Origin: Blumeriella jaapii
Lineage: Eukaryota; Ascomycota; Leotiomycetes; Helotiales; Drepanopezizaceae
Assembly: GCA_009599575.1 (NCBI GenBank)
Contig: VWND01000078.1
Location: 558,001-622,000, forward strand
Direction: 5' to 3'
DNA length: 64,000 nt
Shown: one piece after another, positions 34,017 to 46,060 of the stretch
Layout: the number at the start of each line of letters is the position of its first letter
Position numbering within the stretch: the first letter of the stretch is position 1
The notes under the pieces: model-generated
What the model was told of the DNA's origin: nothing
Databases searched by the model: none
What the model saw: only the letters and a program-made list of their open reading frames with translations
Position numbers and translations under genes: made by a program

Positions 34017-36073
34017 CTATGCCTCCAACGTAACCTCCTGTCCCTTTACGCGCCCAATGACTTGGCTGGGCGCATACTTCCGGATAACCTCATCGTCGTG
34101 CAGCATCTCAAATTCTTCCGTTGCGTCACGACCCATAAAGTTCATGATCGCCTGAGGACCACCTGGGTGCTCATCCAGCCAGTCACTCACGTCCATCACA
34201 ACCCCCTTGACCACGACCCAGAGGTCCTCCTTCTTGTTGTGCTTAGCAACTTCCTCCATCGTGTACTCCTTCTCGGGGATCTTGAAGGCGGCCTTGTTGG
34301 GCTTGCTGACCTTTCCTGGGTCCGCGGAGTCGGAGCCCTGCTTGAGGACAGGACCGGCAGAGGTTTGTGATTGTTGCGCGATCTGAGAATCGGAGCCCGA
34401 GGTAGAAGAGGCGCCACCGCTGCCCCACTCAACGGAGATCTTGCCAGGCTGGGCAGGGTCGATGTGCAATGAGATCTGGCCTAAACGTGACGGAGCGACT
34501 CCACCAGCGCCACTCAAGGCGTTGCGGAACAGATAGTTGGAGGCGGTGTCGCCTGCAACACGACCGTACACTACACATCCAAGGAGGGAGGATCCACCCA
34601 GACGGTTGGCACCGTGGACACCTCCAGCAAGCTCACCACAGGCGTAGAGGCCTTCAAAAGGCTTGCCTTCCGAATTGAGAATCTCGGCCTTGTCGTTGAT
34701 TTCGATCCCACCCATGGTGAAATGGAGGACGGGTTCCATGACGGCAACGTGGAAGTCATCGTTGATGTCGACTGGGCCGTTGTGGAAGAATTTCTTGCCG
34801 TATGGGTCCTTCTTCTTACCATCTGCAATCTCATTGTAGGCCTTGAACGTGGATTGGAGGTGGTCTTCCGTGCAGCCAATTTCCTTAGCGAGCTCCTTAC
34901 CCGTCATCTTCTTCATCAGACCACGGCCGGAGTAGTGACGGGTGTGGAAGTCCAGGACATTGGAGGCCTTGGAGTTGAGGAGGAGGCGGACGGGGAACTT
35001 GCCCTTGTCCTTCTCCTTCCACATCTCGCCGGAAACGTAGTCACGATGGCCGAGCTCGTCGCAGAAACGGTCGCCGTCTCCGTTCAGGAGGAGACCACCT
35101 TCACCGCGGAGTGCTTCAGCGGCCAAGAACTTCCACTTCGAGCCGGGGTCCTTGGGGTCAACCAGACCGGTGGGATGCACTTGGACCTTGTCCATGTCGA
35201 TTCCGTTACCGCCGATGGCCATGACCATCTTCTGTCCATCACCGGTGGCGTGGACGCCGTTGGTCGATGCCAGGTCGAAGGTATCCGGACGCCATTTCTT
35301 CAGAAGGGAGGTCTCTGTGAAATCGGCCGCGTATCCACCAGTGGCCAGTACGACTGGACCTTCAACGGAATTTGACTCTCCGTCAAACTCGTATGTCACA
35401 CCCGTAATCTTGTTCCCGTCTTTGTTAAGTCCAGTTACCCGAGCCTTCTTGATGATTTGTACTCGCTCCGGCTCGTTCTCTGCGAGTTCTTCGAGTCTTT
35501 GCATCAAGGCATATGTGATGGCCATACCGGGGAATTTGGCGTCATGGCCTCTGTGTGTCCTCGGCTGGGAGTGACCGCTGCATCATATCATTAGCATGTG
35601 AGGCTCCACGACAGGCGACCTGCGCATACCCTAGCCGGGAAACGAGAGTCAAATCAAGGTTGAAGACATCCTGAAGCCACTCTACCGCGGCAGCCGACTT
35701 GTATGTGAGAACCTTGATCAGGTCTGGCCTTGCCTTATCTCTGGCGGATTTCAGAGTGTCATCGTAGAATTGCTTGACGCTGTCTTGGATCTTGGAATCG
35801 ACTTGTGTGCGTGTGAGGGCCCCGTTGATGCCGGACGTGGCCTTTGTCGAGTTGCCCCCGAAGAAGCCTGCATACTCGTTAGAGGGTGGTAGGAAGTAGA
35901 TGGTCGGATTGGTACCTTGCTTGTCCAGCACAACGACGTTGCCACCGGCAAGATAGATGGTATGCGCAGCACTCAGGCCGGACACTGTTGGACGACGTTA
36001 GCCATGCACAGGGAAGCGGGAGGGACTCGGAGGACTCACATCCACCGCCGACGACAATAACTCTGGGTGCCAT
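34017..36073 (-). CDS. osm1: FAD-dependent fumarate reductase with C-terminal cytochrome b5 domain
   Basis: Exons 36073-36040, 35984-35916, 35867-35630 and 35577-34017 encode 633 residues. The N-terminal FAD fold starts VIVVGGGLSGLSAAH. The diagnostic FFGGNSTKATSGINGA is rebuilt by splicing out a 48-bp intron. Flavoprotein catalytic-domain motifs include GHSQPRTHRG, LATGGYAADF, the HPTG motif, and GGVHGANRLGGSSLLGC near the FAD-closing end. The last 90 residues form a cytochrome b5 domain with the haem-ligand motif DEHPGGP. Such soluble enzymes reduce fumarate to succinate with reduced flavin and help reoxidise cofactors under low oxygen. There is no organelle signal, so it is probably cytosolic. 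The symbol follows the yeast homologue Osm1/Frd1, which lacks the b5 domain in some species. Confidence 0.9.
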
Positions 36074-37330
36074 GTTGGGGCGCAAGGGGTAGAGAGTGTC
36101 GAGGTATACTGTATAGAGAGGAAAAGAGGAGGAGGATGTGCTTGCGTGAGAGAGATGTAGAGAAATGGAGAGAGATGGAGAAATGGGGAGATGTAGATAG
36201 AAATGTAGAGAGAGCGCGAATCAAGTGGTGTGAAGGGAGATGGGAAGACAAGAAGGCGAGAAGGCGGAGAAGAGAGCTAAATGCTAAATGCCGTCCATCT
36301 GGGGGGCCGAGGTCTAGAGGGGTTTTGGGGTCGGCAGGGGACGGCAGGGGACAGCAGGGGACGACGGCAAGGATCTGCGCCAAATGCGGTGGGGGAGGGG
36401 GAGATGAGATACATAGATCAGTCAGTGCTGTACAGTACAAAGTACAATACAAGTACAGTATATAATACAAATACAATCAAGTACAAGGCAAGTACAGTAC
36501 AAGTACAGTTCATTCGGGTGCGAGTTCAAGACTCGATCATCAGTAGTCATTCGCTTACTACCTAGGTACCTAGGTACCTACCTACCTACCTACCTAAAGG
36601 GTACATATTATCGCAACAAACGATCAGACCAAACACGAATACGAATTACCATTGTGTGTCTTATGATTTGATGTCGAAGGTTCAGCAGGCACATACACTG
36701 TAGTGTACTGTACGTACATCGTCACATGCATGAAAGCCGGGGAAAGCTAGGAATACATGGTACATAGAACATAGATCGTACTTAAAGTCTGTACCGTAAA
36801 TGCTGTGCGCGGTTTCATCGACGTGACGGTCAGATGACCTCGTGACTGACTGCAACATTTGACATGTGAAAGACTCGAGCAGAGTGGAGCTTGCTACTAT
36901 ACTATACCACATACAGTATATATACAGTACTGTACATACAGCACTTTACCAGCACTTTACCAGCACTCTTCCACCATTTCACCGCCATTTCACCACCACT
37001 TTACCAGTACTTTACCACCACTTTACCACCACTTTACCAGCACTTTACCAGTACTTTACCACCACTTTACCCACACTTTACCAGTACTTTACCACCACTT
37101 CACCACCACTTCACCAGCACTTCACCACCACTTCACCACCACTTCACCACCACTTTACCACCACTTACTGCACTTACAGCACTTACAGTACAGCAGAGTC
37201 TCAGCATCTGCAGAGCCTCACCAGGAGTGGAGTGCGCCACACACGCCCCGAGAAACCGCACAATACATACAGGACGTCGTAAATCATCGCGACCATCACT
37301 TGCGTGCGTGCCCGCAGGAACTTCCAACCC
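36074..37330. other. Intergenic region with GTAC palindromes and an 11-bp minisatellite
   Basis: Upstream of osm1 there is a GA-rich tract (36120-36260) and a GGGGACGGCA repeat near 36340-36362. Beyond it lie a GTACAGTACAA-rich stretch (36428-36510), CCTA/CCTAGGTA repeats (36557-36596) and the minisatellite at 36939-37180. No gene is supported. Confidence 0.6.
36939..37180 (+). repeat. 11-bp minisatellite, about 22 units
   Basis: The unit is CACCACTTTAC, with variants CAGCACTTTAC, CAGTACTTTAC and CACCACTTCAC. It repeats head to tail for 242 bp. Because 11 is not a multiple of three and the unit has no stop, all three plus-strand frames are open, producing false overlapping reading frames. 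Confidence 0.9.
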
Positions 37331-38178
37331 TCATCCCAACATCTCCCCATTCTCCCACGTCCTCGTCCCGCCGTCCCCCTGGACCGCGGCGCTCACCATG
37401 AAAGCTGCCAACTCGTCAACTCGTATCGACCCCGTAGCCTTCCGCACCACACGAGGAACCCACGTCCCCTTCGTGAGGACAGCTCCCGGTCGTGAGATGG
37501 TGAATTCCACATTGCTTCCGACTTGCTCCTTCACCCTCAGCAAGCCATTCTCCACCCGACCCTGTTGGCCGCATTAACACAGCCCAGAGGCCGACTCCAC
37601 GATCCTCTTGCCATGCACATGCTGTACATACCTTTATTCGGAGCTGCTTCTCCACCAGCCACAGGAACGACTTCTTCTTGCTCGGAGCCCTCTGCGCATG
37701 TGCGCCGCTCAAGTACACGAATCGGAATGCCTGTCCTCGCGCCTTCAACGCTGGGCCCAAGGCGCTTGAAAGGGCTTCCGCGCCTGACAGAGTGATGCCG
37801 ACTTCGGCGTCTTGATTCTCTCGCAACCTCAAATTCTTATGGGCTGGCGATCCAAGCGCCCTACGTGCTGCATCAGCGTTGTAGATGTTGCACCACCAGA
37901 TGTAGACCTCGTTGACGGAAGCCGCATGTCTTGTCAGAGTGAGCTGGCTTGACGTACCAGATACACGCTTCGGCCCCCGTGAGTCGGGAGAGAAGTTCGG
38001 GCGGATAGGAGGTGAAGTCTACAAGTGTAATGACTTGCACTGTGGGCTTGCTAGTGATCGTGTCCGGCAGAGGACGGCGGGTGAGAAGGACGAGGGAGGT
38101 GATCGAGGGGTGCGAGAGACATTGCGTGAGGACCTCCCCGCCGATAAAGCCGGTGGATCCGGTGAGTATCACTTTCAT
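37331..38178 (-). CDS. NAD(P)-binding Rossmann-fold protein (epimerase-like)
   Basis: Three exons (38178-37958, 37860-37632, 37561-37331) encode 226 residues. The N-terminus MKVILTGSTGFIGGEVL has the TGxxGFIG dinucleotide-binding motif of extended or atypical short-chain dehydrogenases. Splicing (GTACGT...GTAG, 97 bp; GTATGT...ACAG, 70 bp) joins ACIW to ALGSPAHKN. A strand-like FRFVYLSGAHAQ and ISRPGAVLTKG at the expected substrate-side position follow. The classical YxxxK pair is not evident, so it may be a binding or regulatory member like HTATIP2-type proteins. The substrate is unknown. No single reading frame covers it, so the gene model rests on splicing. Confidence 0.75.
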
Positions 38179-38804
38179 TGTAGGGAAGTGGAGGATAACG
38201 AGGAGCACACGGGGGCTGGAGACACTACGTCGTCGAAATAGCTGAACCGCTGGGGGCTGGTGTGGAATGATGTGAAGATACTGAGTGCACTCACTGTGCA
38301 GTAGGACTTGGGAACATGGAACTGGGTTTGCTTAAAATCATGTCTTGGAAACGGTATGAGAACAGCAGCGAAGAAAAGATATATGGGCTTCGCCCACAGC
38401 CGGGTCACTGTCTCACAGACCTTTGAATTGGGGAAGCACACGCTGGTCACACCCCGATCAAGATGATACGGACGTACAAACAAGTACTGTACACGGAAAG
38501 GTGCGATCAAGTCGTAGCAGCTGCGAAAAAGTGAGTCATTGATCTCACTTGAGCAAAGTGATCGTATAACGAAGTAAGGCCTTTGCTGGTCATCACGTTG
38601 TGTGGGTAAAAGTGAGACTCGGAGGATGAATATTTAGTTGAAGGCAGCCCACTATTACTGTACGTACTACAAACATTCATTACTTTAGTCACAATCAATG
38701 CCAAGATTCAATCAATGCCAAGTATCAACCTCCGCTCCATCATCCGTCATCGCTCAAACATCTCACCGAGCCAACCAGCACAACTTCAGCTGTACCGGAA
38801 GAAA
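38179..38804. promoter_or_regulatory. Divergent promoter between Rossmann and FAS1 genes
   Basis: 626 bp between start codons. An ATG at 38715, in frame with the FAS1 gene, would add 30 residues before its signal peptide. No known site was recognised. Confidence 0.4.
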
Positions 38805-39478
38805 ATGAAACTCACAACCTTTGCATGCTCGCTACTCGCCTTCGCCTTTACGAGTTCCGCGATACTGCCTACCGAAAAACTGCTATCACCAGCTCCCCAA
38901 ATTAACTTCGGGCCTGCCATGCCTCCCCCATCCGATAAACCCTCCTCCCCCCCCTCGAGCTCAGTGACGCTCTCGGACGTCATCGGCAACGACCGCAGCA
39001 TCAACATCTTCGCAGGTTTCACGCGCGACTTCGCCTCCCTGTCTGCCCGCTTCGAAGACTCGTTGCGCAACACCACGATCCTCGCGCCTCTCAACTCTGC
39101 TATCATGGCTCTCCCGCGCAAACCGTGGGAAGACCCTAAAGAGTACGAGAGCTTCGGCGAGAGTGTGTATGAGGGCGAGAAGGGCGAGGAGAGAGCGCAC
39201 CGGAATATGAGGAGGTTCGTGGAGGCGCATATCGTGGACCAGAGCCCTTGGCAGGAGGGGGAGAAGGTCAACACTGTGGATGGGGGCAGCATCTGGTGGG
39301 AGGAGAAGGACGGGAAAAGGATAGTACGTCTGGAATTCTGGACGCGGTCAGGGCAGTTGGGGAGTGAGGGCTAACCTGTGTCTAGATCCAGCCAGGCGGT
39401 ATCGAAGTTGCTTCTGTGGCTAGCAAGGTTCATAACGGAGAAGTCTGGATTTTGAAGGGAGTGCGCAATTACCAATGA
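38805..39478 (+). CDS. Secreted or vacuolar FAS1 (fasciclin) domain protein
   Basis: Exons 38805-39323 and 39386-39478 encode 203 residues. I chose the ATG at 38805 because it directly precedes a signal peptide (MKLTTFACSLLAFAFTSSA). The in-frame ATG at 38715 would bury that signal. A single FAS1 domain follows: VTLSDVIGNDRSINIF, the LNTTILAPLNSAI-type H1 motif, an LPRKPWEDP segment, FVEAHIV, and a C-terminal IQPGGIEVAS...GEVWILKG reached through the 62-bp intron. This pattern matches the small fungal FAS1 family that includes yeast YDR262W (vacuolar, function unknown). Adhesion is the general theme of FAS1 domains, but nothing here shows it. Confidence 0.85.
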
Positions 39479-40358
39479 GTTGAACAAGTCTTTTGCGGCG
39501 AACCTAAGGAGTTAGGGATGTTGGGGATTGGTGTAGAAGGGTTGGGTTAGAATGATATCATGAGCAGGTCGTATGGGACAGGAATATACGGATACCGGAG
39601 CTGCTTGCGGATACACACGAAGAATGAACAAAGGAACGAGCGACCGAGCATGATTTTGAGCGTGTGGATTGAAGATCAATCCATGTAGCTGTTGGCCTGC
39701 TGCGTCGGACTTACGCGTGGTCCGGGTAGCCTCGAGGGACTTGCCTTATCCACCTACACCTACTGAGTATTCTCGCACACTTAATAACCCGTTCGACCTC
39801 ATGAGCATAGGAAAGAACATGCCAGCCAAAAGGCCAAATCGATGCTGTCCACTACACCACTTCCGAAGAGCCGCAACAGGAACCGTTAGTTCCTGTACCG
39901 TACAGTACAATGTGCACTGCTTATTAAGAGGGCGCGAGGCTGCAGCCTCGTCCTCCCACAGCTCGGACCCAAAACCTAGCGAGTTGTTTCTCCCCTGTGA
40001 CGAAAGCCCGTCGATGCTTTCCTACTGTACTGTACGTCCTCACCCGCACCTACACCCGCAGTCACTCTTAGATTTCCCTCCCAAGCTGTGAACCATCTAT
40101 CCGACTATACAACGTAGGATCAAACCTGTATGTACATGCCATAAGTTCCTCTAGACATGCGTCAATGCTATAGTAGCTTGCAGTGCTCAGTCACCCCTCC
40201 TTCTACATCTATCCACTCACTCAAACCGCTCCACGCCAACTCAGCATAAATGACTGATCTTTGCTCCCAGAGCGCATGAATCCCTTATCTACCTGACGAT
40301 TCGAACATCGATTCTACCTATCCCTCGCCTGCCCACGGGCTGCTTGCGGCAAGCCACC
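39479..40358. promoter_or_regulatory. Intergenic region and sin3 leader
   Basis: 880 bp with two GTACAGTAC-type motifs (39896-39910, 40025-40036) and a CT-rich leader before sin3. No gene was recognised. Confidence 0.45.
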
Positions 40359-41730
40359 ATGAACAATGAGCCGCATGGCCCCCCGGGCTTCGACGCCGAG
40401 CGCGAGGAGCAGCACAGATTACATGTATTGCGAGAAGAGCAGCTCAAGCGCGAGCGAGAACATGAGCGCGAGCGCAGTGAGAGATCAGATAGGGAGAGGC
40501 AGATGCGAGAGCAGCAGTACCAACAACCTCCGCCACCCCACCAAGCAAACACCGGTCCGATCACCATTCACCAGCCTGTAGCATCGCGGCTGCCAGGCGC
40601 CATACATAGTCCTGGAGGTCTTCTCGCAAATCACGGCGGTGCGCCTCCGGCCGGCCCTCTCGGCGCGCCTAGTGGGCCGGGAAATGCCTTCGGTGGACCT
40701 CTGCATAGTGAGGCTAGTCGTCCCATCCAGCACAACCCTCAGCAGGCGACGAACCAGCTACAGCAGCAACAAGGCTTCGGTCCTAGTATGCTGCATCACA
40801 GCTCAGTTGGTGGCCCTGGTGGAAACGCTGGTTTTGGGGGACCCCTTGCGCAAGCTCAGCAGCAGCAGCAGGCCCAACAGCAGCAGCAAGAAGCCGTCTC
40901 GAGGATGGCTAACATCGCGTTCGGAGCGGCACCAATTCCACAAGGCCATCAAATTCCCGGAGCCCCTCAAATAGGCCAAGGCGGACAACAACCTATACTT
41001 AATGTAAGCATCTATTCGCTTCATTGATGATGTAAAATCCCTACCCAATTCTTCAAGCACGACAGATAAAATCGTTGGTCAATTCTTTTAAACTCGCGCG
41101 TTTCGGTCGTTGAGAACGCGTGCTTTCAGTGAGAGCACCAACTGTGTTGCTTGATGGAAAATTTTGTGGGCAGCCGAGTTGTACTACCAGCGAGAATTTT
41201 TCAAAGTGGATGTTTGAGATCGAATTTTTCAAGATCGCAAGATATCCAACGTCTGTGTCTATGGTGGGATTGAGAGCAGGGCGAATGTTCATCTGCTAAC
41301 ATGATTTGAACAGGATGCGCTTAGCTATCTGGACCAAGTAAAGGTCCAGTTTGCTGATCAACCCGATGTGTATAACCGCTTTCTTGACATCATGAAAGAT
41401 TTCAAGAGCCAAGCGTATGATTCCTCCCTCTAGGGGTTTGATCGGTCTTCTAACAGCTCGCAGCATCGATACCCCTGGCGTGATTAACCGTGTCTCTGAA
41501 CTGTTTGCTGGCCACCCAAATCTAATTCAAGGCTTTAACACCTTCCTCCCTCCGGGCTATAGGATAGAATGCGGCGCAGGAAACGACCCAAACACGATTA
41601 GGGTAACAACCCCGATGGGCACAACGGTTCAATCCATCACTGGAGCGGGTCGTGCACTGCCGGAATCAGTGATGAATCAAGGCGGCCCAAGTAGTGGTGG
41701 ATACTACAACCCCCAGCGTGCTGGTAACTG

Positions 41731-41762
<32 letters not shown>

Positions 41763-44700
41763 AGCAGCCACAGCTCAGCATCGAAAGTCCGGAAGCTGTT
41801 TTTAGCCCTCAAAACCAGAATGCCGCGCCCATCTACAATCAGACTCCAACACATGCCGGCTACGATCAAGCAGCTGCAGCTGTGGCTCATCAACAGCAGC
41901 AAAGAGGCGTATCGCAATTGACAAATGCTGTAGCTTCTACCTTAGGTCATCCTCCTAGGAATGCGCAAACGCCGACTCCTGGCGGTCAGCCAGGCATGAA
42001 CAATGGTGCCCAGGCGGGTCTGGAGAAACGAGGCCCTGTCGAGTTTAATCACGCTATAAGCTATGTGAATAAAATAAAGGTTGGTGGTTTCGATTTTCAC
42101 CGGCTAATGCGTGTTTGTAAGCCCCACTAAAAATGTATCAACAGAACCGGTTCCATGACCGACCCGAGATATATAAGCAGTTTCTTGAAATTCTGCAAAC
42201 TTACCAACGCGAGTCGAAGCCAATTCAAGACGTGTATTCTCAAGTCACAACCCTTTTCAACTCGGCGCCAGACTTACTCGAAGACTTTAAGCAATTCCTT
42301 CCTGAATCTGCCGCGCACGCCAAAGCGGCCGCAGCGGCCAGAGCCGCGGAAGAGGCGCGACAGAATCAAACACCTCAAACACAAAGTGCGCGCGCCGAAG
42401 GAAAGTTGCCTCCCATAGGAAACTTTTCGGTGCCTGTGAGTGCGACCAAAGAAGTCAACAAGAAACAGGGAATCAAGCGCACTGTACAAGCCAGTGCTGC
42501 AGAGGGCTCAAATAGAGGTGCTACTCAAGGCACTGCAAAGGTACGCGCCGGTGACGACGAAAGCGGAGGGCGCGCGTCCTCTGTTTTTGTTTCCTGTTCC
42601 ATCCCCTCCTCCCTTAGCAACATCTTCTATCCAGCCTGTCTGATGGAGCAAAAATTGCTGTACTAAACAGTTCATAGAGGCAAAGAATGACCCAAAACCA
42701 AAAAAGTGCGGCAGACATGCCAGCAATGTCACCCACGTTGACTCCCCAAATGCCCGAACCAATGCCACCTACAACTACCACTGGTGCGACGGCTGAAGAG
42801 CTCGCCTTCTTCGACCGCGTAAAGAAATTCATCGGCAACAAGCAGACCATGAATGAGTTCCTGAAGCTCTGTAATCTATTCTCGCAGGATCTCATTGATA
42901 AGAACGTCCTCGTCCATAAAGTCAGCACTTTTATCGGCGGCAATCCAGATCTGATGAATTGGTTTCAGACATTCGTCACCTATGATGGCCATGAGAACGT
43001 CATCGACAACCAGCCAAAGGCTCCCACGAACAAGGTCGCGCTGAGTAATTGCAGAGGATTGGGACCCAGCTATCGTCTGCTTCCAAAAAGAGTACGTTGC
43101 GCTCGTTTTTCATATTGTTGGTGCTTTGAATCTGCTTAGCGAGCCTCGGAAATTCTCCTATTGTCGTTCATTGAGAGTCTTGGCATCGCCACTCGCCAAA
43201 CTACCGTGCTATTGTGCACCACATACTTGCATATCGTCATCATAGGCTTTCCCTTCATTTTACTTCCCATTACTTCTTCGTAAATACTTCTTCAATACCC
43301 CACATCAGCTCAACTCTTCTTCCTCTCCACTTCCCATTACTTCTCCGCAATTAGTTCTTCCATACCCCACATCAGCTCAACTCTTCTTCCTCTCAAACTC
43401 AAATCTCTTGCCACTCAAACGATGGGGCCCGGCAAATCTCGCCTTCCCTTCATCCAAGCTGGATGCTCCGAGAATGCCTGCCCAAATCCGGCAGGCTTCA
43501 GCGGTACTAACTACGCCCGCATTGGCCATGGTCAGCACGCGAAGCGCAAGCTCGAATTCCAATTGAACTCCCTTGAGAACGGAGACGAAAAACGCAGGAA
43601 AATCACCTGTGAAAAGAGGAACGAGAAGGCTGCCTTGAAACATGCCATCAATAAGTGGACTGGTATTGACGAGAATCACCAGGAACGCCTCAAGCCTTGC
43701 TCTGGGCGAGATGAAATGTGCCGACAGGTACTCAACGACGACTGGGCCTCGCATCCAACATGGGCTTCAGAAGATTCCGGCTTCGTTGCTCACCGAAAGA
43801 ATGTTTACGAAGAGGGTCTCCACCGCATTGAGGAAGAACGACACGACTATGACTTTAACATTGAAGCCAACGCCAAAGTCATTCAACTACTTGAGCCCAT
43901 CGCCCAAACACTCTCGCTCATGGACAGTGAAGCCCGAGCAGAGTTCCGCATGCCAATCGGTCTCGGCGGTTCTAGTCAAGCCATCTACAAGCGAGTTCTC
44001 AAGAAGGTCTATGGTGAGCGCGGACCAGAGGTCGTCGCAGATCTGTTCAAGGACCCATGCGCAGTGCTTCCCATTGTGTTGGCACGACTGAAACAAAAGG
44101 ACGAAGAGTGGCGTTTCACCCAGGTAAGTCAGCAGCAGTCGATGCCGTCGAACCATCGCTAATGTCGACACAGCGCGAGTGGGAGAAGGTCTGGGCCGCG
44201 CAGACTTCTAACATTTACATGAAGAGTCTTGATCATATGGGCATCCAGGCCAAGCAAGCCGACAAGAAAAACTTCGCTGCAAAACACCTTGTCGATGCCA
44301 TTAAAACCAAGTATGAGGAGCAGCGTCGTCAGCGAAGTACCATGGGCAAAAAGGCTACCTTCCAGCTCTCCTATGAGTTCAAGGACCGTGAAGTTATCCT
44401 CGACGTTCTCCGCATCATGCTCGTCTACGTATCCAATGCGAGCCAGCACAACAACAACGAGCGCCACCGTATTCAGAACTTCTTTGAGACATTCGTTCGT
44501 ACTTTTTTTGGTATTCCGGAAGACGAAATCACCCACTGCAGTTTGGGTATTGACCGAGGTACCCCAGATGACGACTCTGAGGACATCGCCCCGTTGGAGC
44601 TTACAAACGGCAGAGGTAGACGTCCAGGAAATGGCAAGAAGACTGACTTGCGACGTGGCGTTCTTGACAAAGGCCGCAACGGCGTCCGAGGTCGTGGTCA

Positions 44701-46060
44701 CAAAGATGATAGTACTGCCGGAAGCAAAGAGTCGACTCCTGACGTTGAATCCGTTGCAGAGGATGACGCAGAGAACGGAGACGAGTCCGCTACCAACCGA
44801 GTCACTGAGCAGAGCTGGATGACTTTGATACCAGGTGCTGTTGAGACAGGTACCAGCATGGAATATCTTCCTTATGACGCAGACCAGCCACGCAAGCGCG
44901 TCTCCTATAGCCTCTACGCCAACCAGACTATCTTCTGTTTCTTCAGCATCTTTCAGACCTTGTACCGCCGCTTCACAGAGATCAAGGAATCCGAAGATGC
45001 TGCTTACGAGGAAGGCAAAAACGTCGCCAAGGAAAAGCCTGCTCTGAAGATTAGCACCGTTGCTGGCACAGAAAACTTTCATCATTTGGCTGAGAAGGAT
45101 AGGATTGAAAATGGCAGCAAAAGCACTTTCTATTACAAGAAGACACTGGAGTACGTCTCTTCATTAATTGAAGGCGAACTGGACGAAGTCACGTACCAGA
45201 ATTGGTTCCGACGTTACTACTTGAAGAAGGGTTGGCAATTGTACACTGTCCAAGATCTTCTAAAGTCATTGTGCAGATTCGGATCCGTCTGTTCAACTAC
45301 AGACAATAAGGAAAAGACGCCAGATCTCATGGAGCTGTTCTACAACGACCGACGTCAGGAGGAGACAACTTACAAAAATGAGATCAACTTCCGGAAGCAA
45401 GCCGACAAGTATGTCAAGGAACAAGAGCTCTTCCAGATCAACTGGGTTCGTCTGCCTTCTCTCATCTAATCTCGTGACAACACTAATACCGAACAGGTCC
45501 CAAATAAGAAATTTACAGAGCAAGGAGCTGAAAGCCTCGGGCGAGTGGAGATCAGGTGGGTTCAGAAGGATGAAACTACCTTGAACATGAACGAGATGGA
45601 GCTTAAAGAGCGCTGGCAATACTACGTCTCCTCCTATGTTCGTCAAGAGCCCACCGAAGGTGTTAATCGCCTGAAATTGCGACCTTCTGTTCTTAAACGC
45701 AACACTGATGCCACCGATACCGACAACAACATGAAGCAGCCGCTCAGCTTCAACGAGGAGTTGAATCTCCGCATCGATGTCAAGTCTTTCAAGATCATTT
45801 ACCGCCCTCCGGGCACGGACTGGTTCATCTACAGCGGCAACTCCCTTACCACCGACCCTCAAACCAAGGAGAGTGCTGCACGCACGCGTCTCCGTAAGTT
45901 TGAGAACGCTCGCACCGAGCGCTTCAAGGAAAAGTTCGAGATGAATAATGCGTGGATGAAGGGTCTTGACCGCGACGATGTGGCCAAGGTCAACAAAGAC
46001 TTCAAGCTGTGGACTGAGGAAGGCATTGTCCCTGACAAGGCTGAACCTGTGGTAGAGTGA
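40359..46060 (+). CDS. sin3: SIN3 transcriptional corepressor scaffold
   Basis: Eight exons (40359-41003, 41314-41414, 41464-42079, 42145-42540, 42678-43091, 43683-44123, 44174-45445, 45497-46060) encode 1482 residues. The N-terminus is Gln/Pro-rich with an Arg/Glu stretch. Paired amphipathic helix domains: PAH1 about 216-286 ([13 protein letters not shown]...NTFLPPGY), PAH2 about 440-510 ([12 protein letters not shown]...DFKQFLPE) and PAH3 about 625-690. The histone-deacetylase interaction domain follows ([15 protein letters not shown] joined to [13 protein letters not shown]). The Sin3 C-terminal domain ([20 protein letters not shown]) lies in exon 7. Sin3 assembles Rpd3-type HDAC complexes in the nucleus. 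Intron 5 is 591 bp and contains an extra open frame continuous with exon 6. See findings. Confidence 0.93.
43262..43395. repeat. 67-bp tandem duplication inside sin3 intron 5
   Basis: Copies 43262-43328 and 43329-43395 share about 90 per cent of positions. Both start ACTTCCCATTACTTCT and end with CTCTTCTTCCTCTC. Confidence 0.88.
43422..43682 (+). other. In-frame open region in sin3 intron 5 (possible alternative first exon)
   Basis: From the ATG at 43422 (context CAAACGATGG, preceded by CT-rich leader-like DNA), 87 codons run without a stop directly into exon 6 in the correct frame. The sequence (starting [10 protein letters not shown], with [12 protein letters not shown] and a basic [11 protein letters not shown] patch) matches no domain I know. 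A transcript starting here would encode about 845 residues that lack all three PAH domains. It could also be chance open intron sequence. Confidence 0.35.

Noticed and set aside
36520..36540. T-arm-like TTCAAGA loop suggesting a tRNA
   Set aside because: No acceptor stem, D-arm or A-box found around it, and the loop deviates from the TTCRANY consensus.
36859..37577. Three overlapping long plus-strand reading frames
   Set aside because: They are produced by the 11-bp minisatellite, whose unit has no stop and is not a multiple of three. The translations are FTTTLPPLYHH-type repeats.
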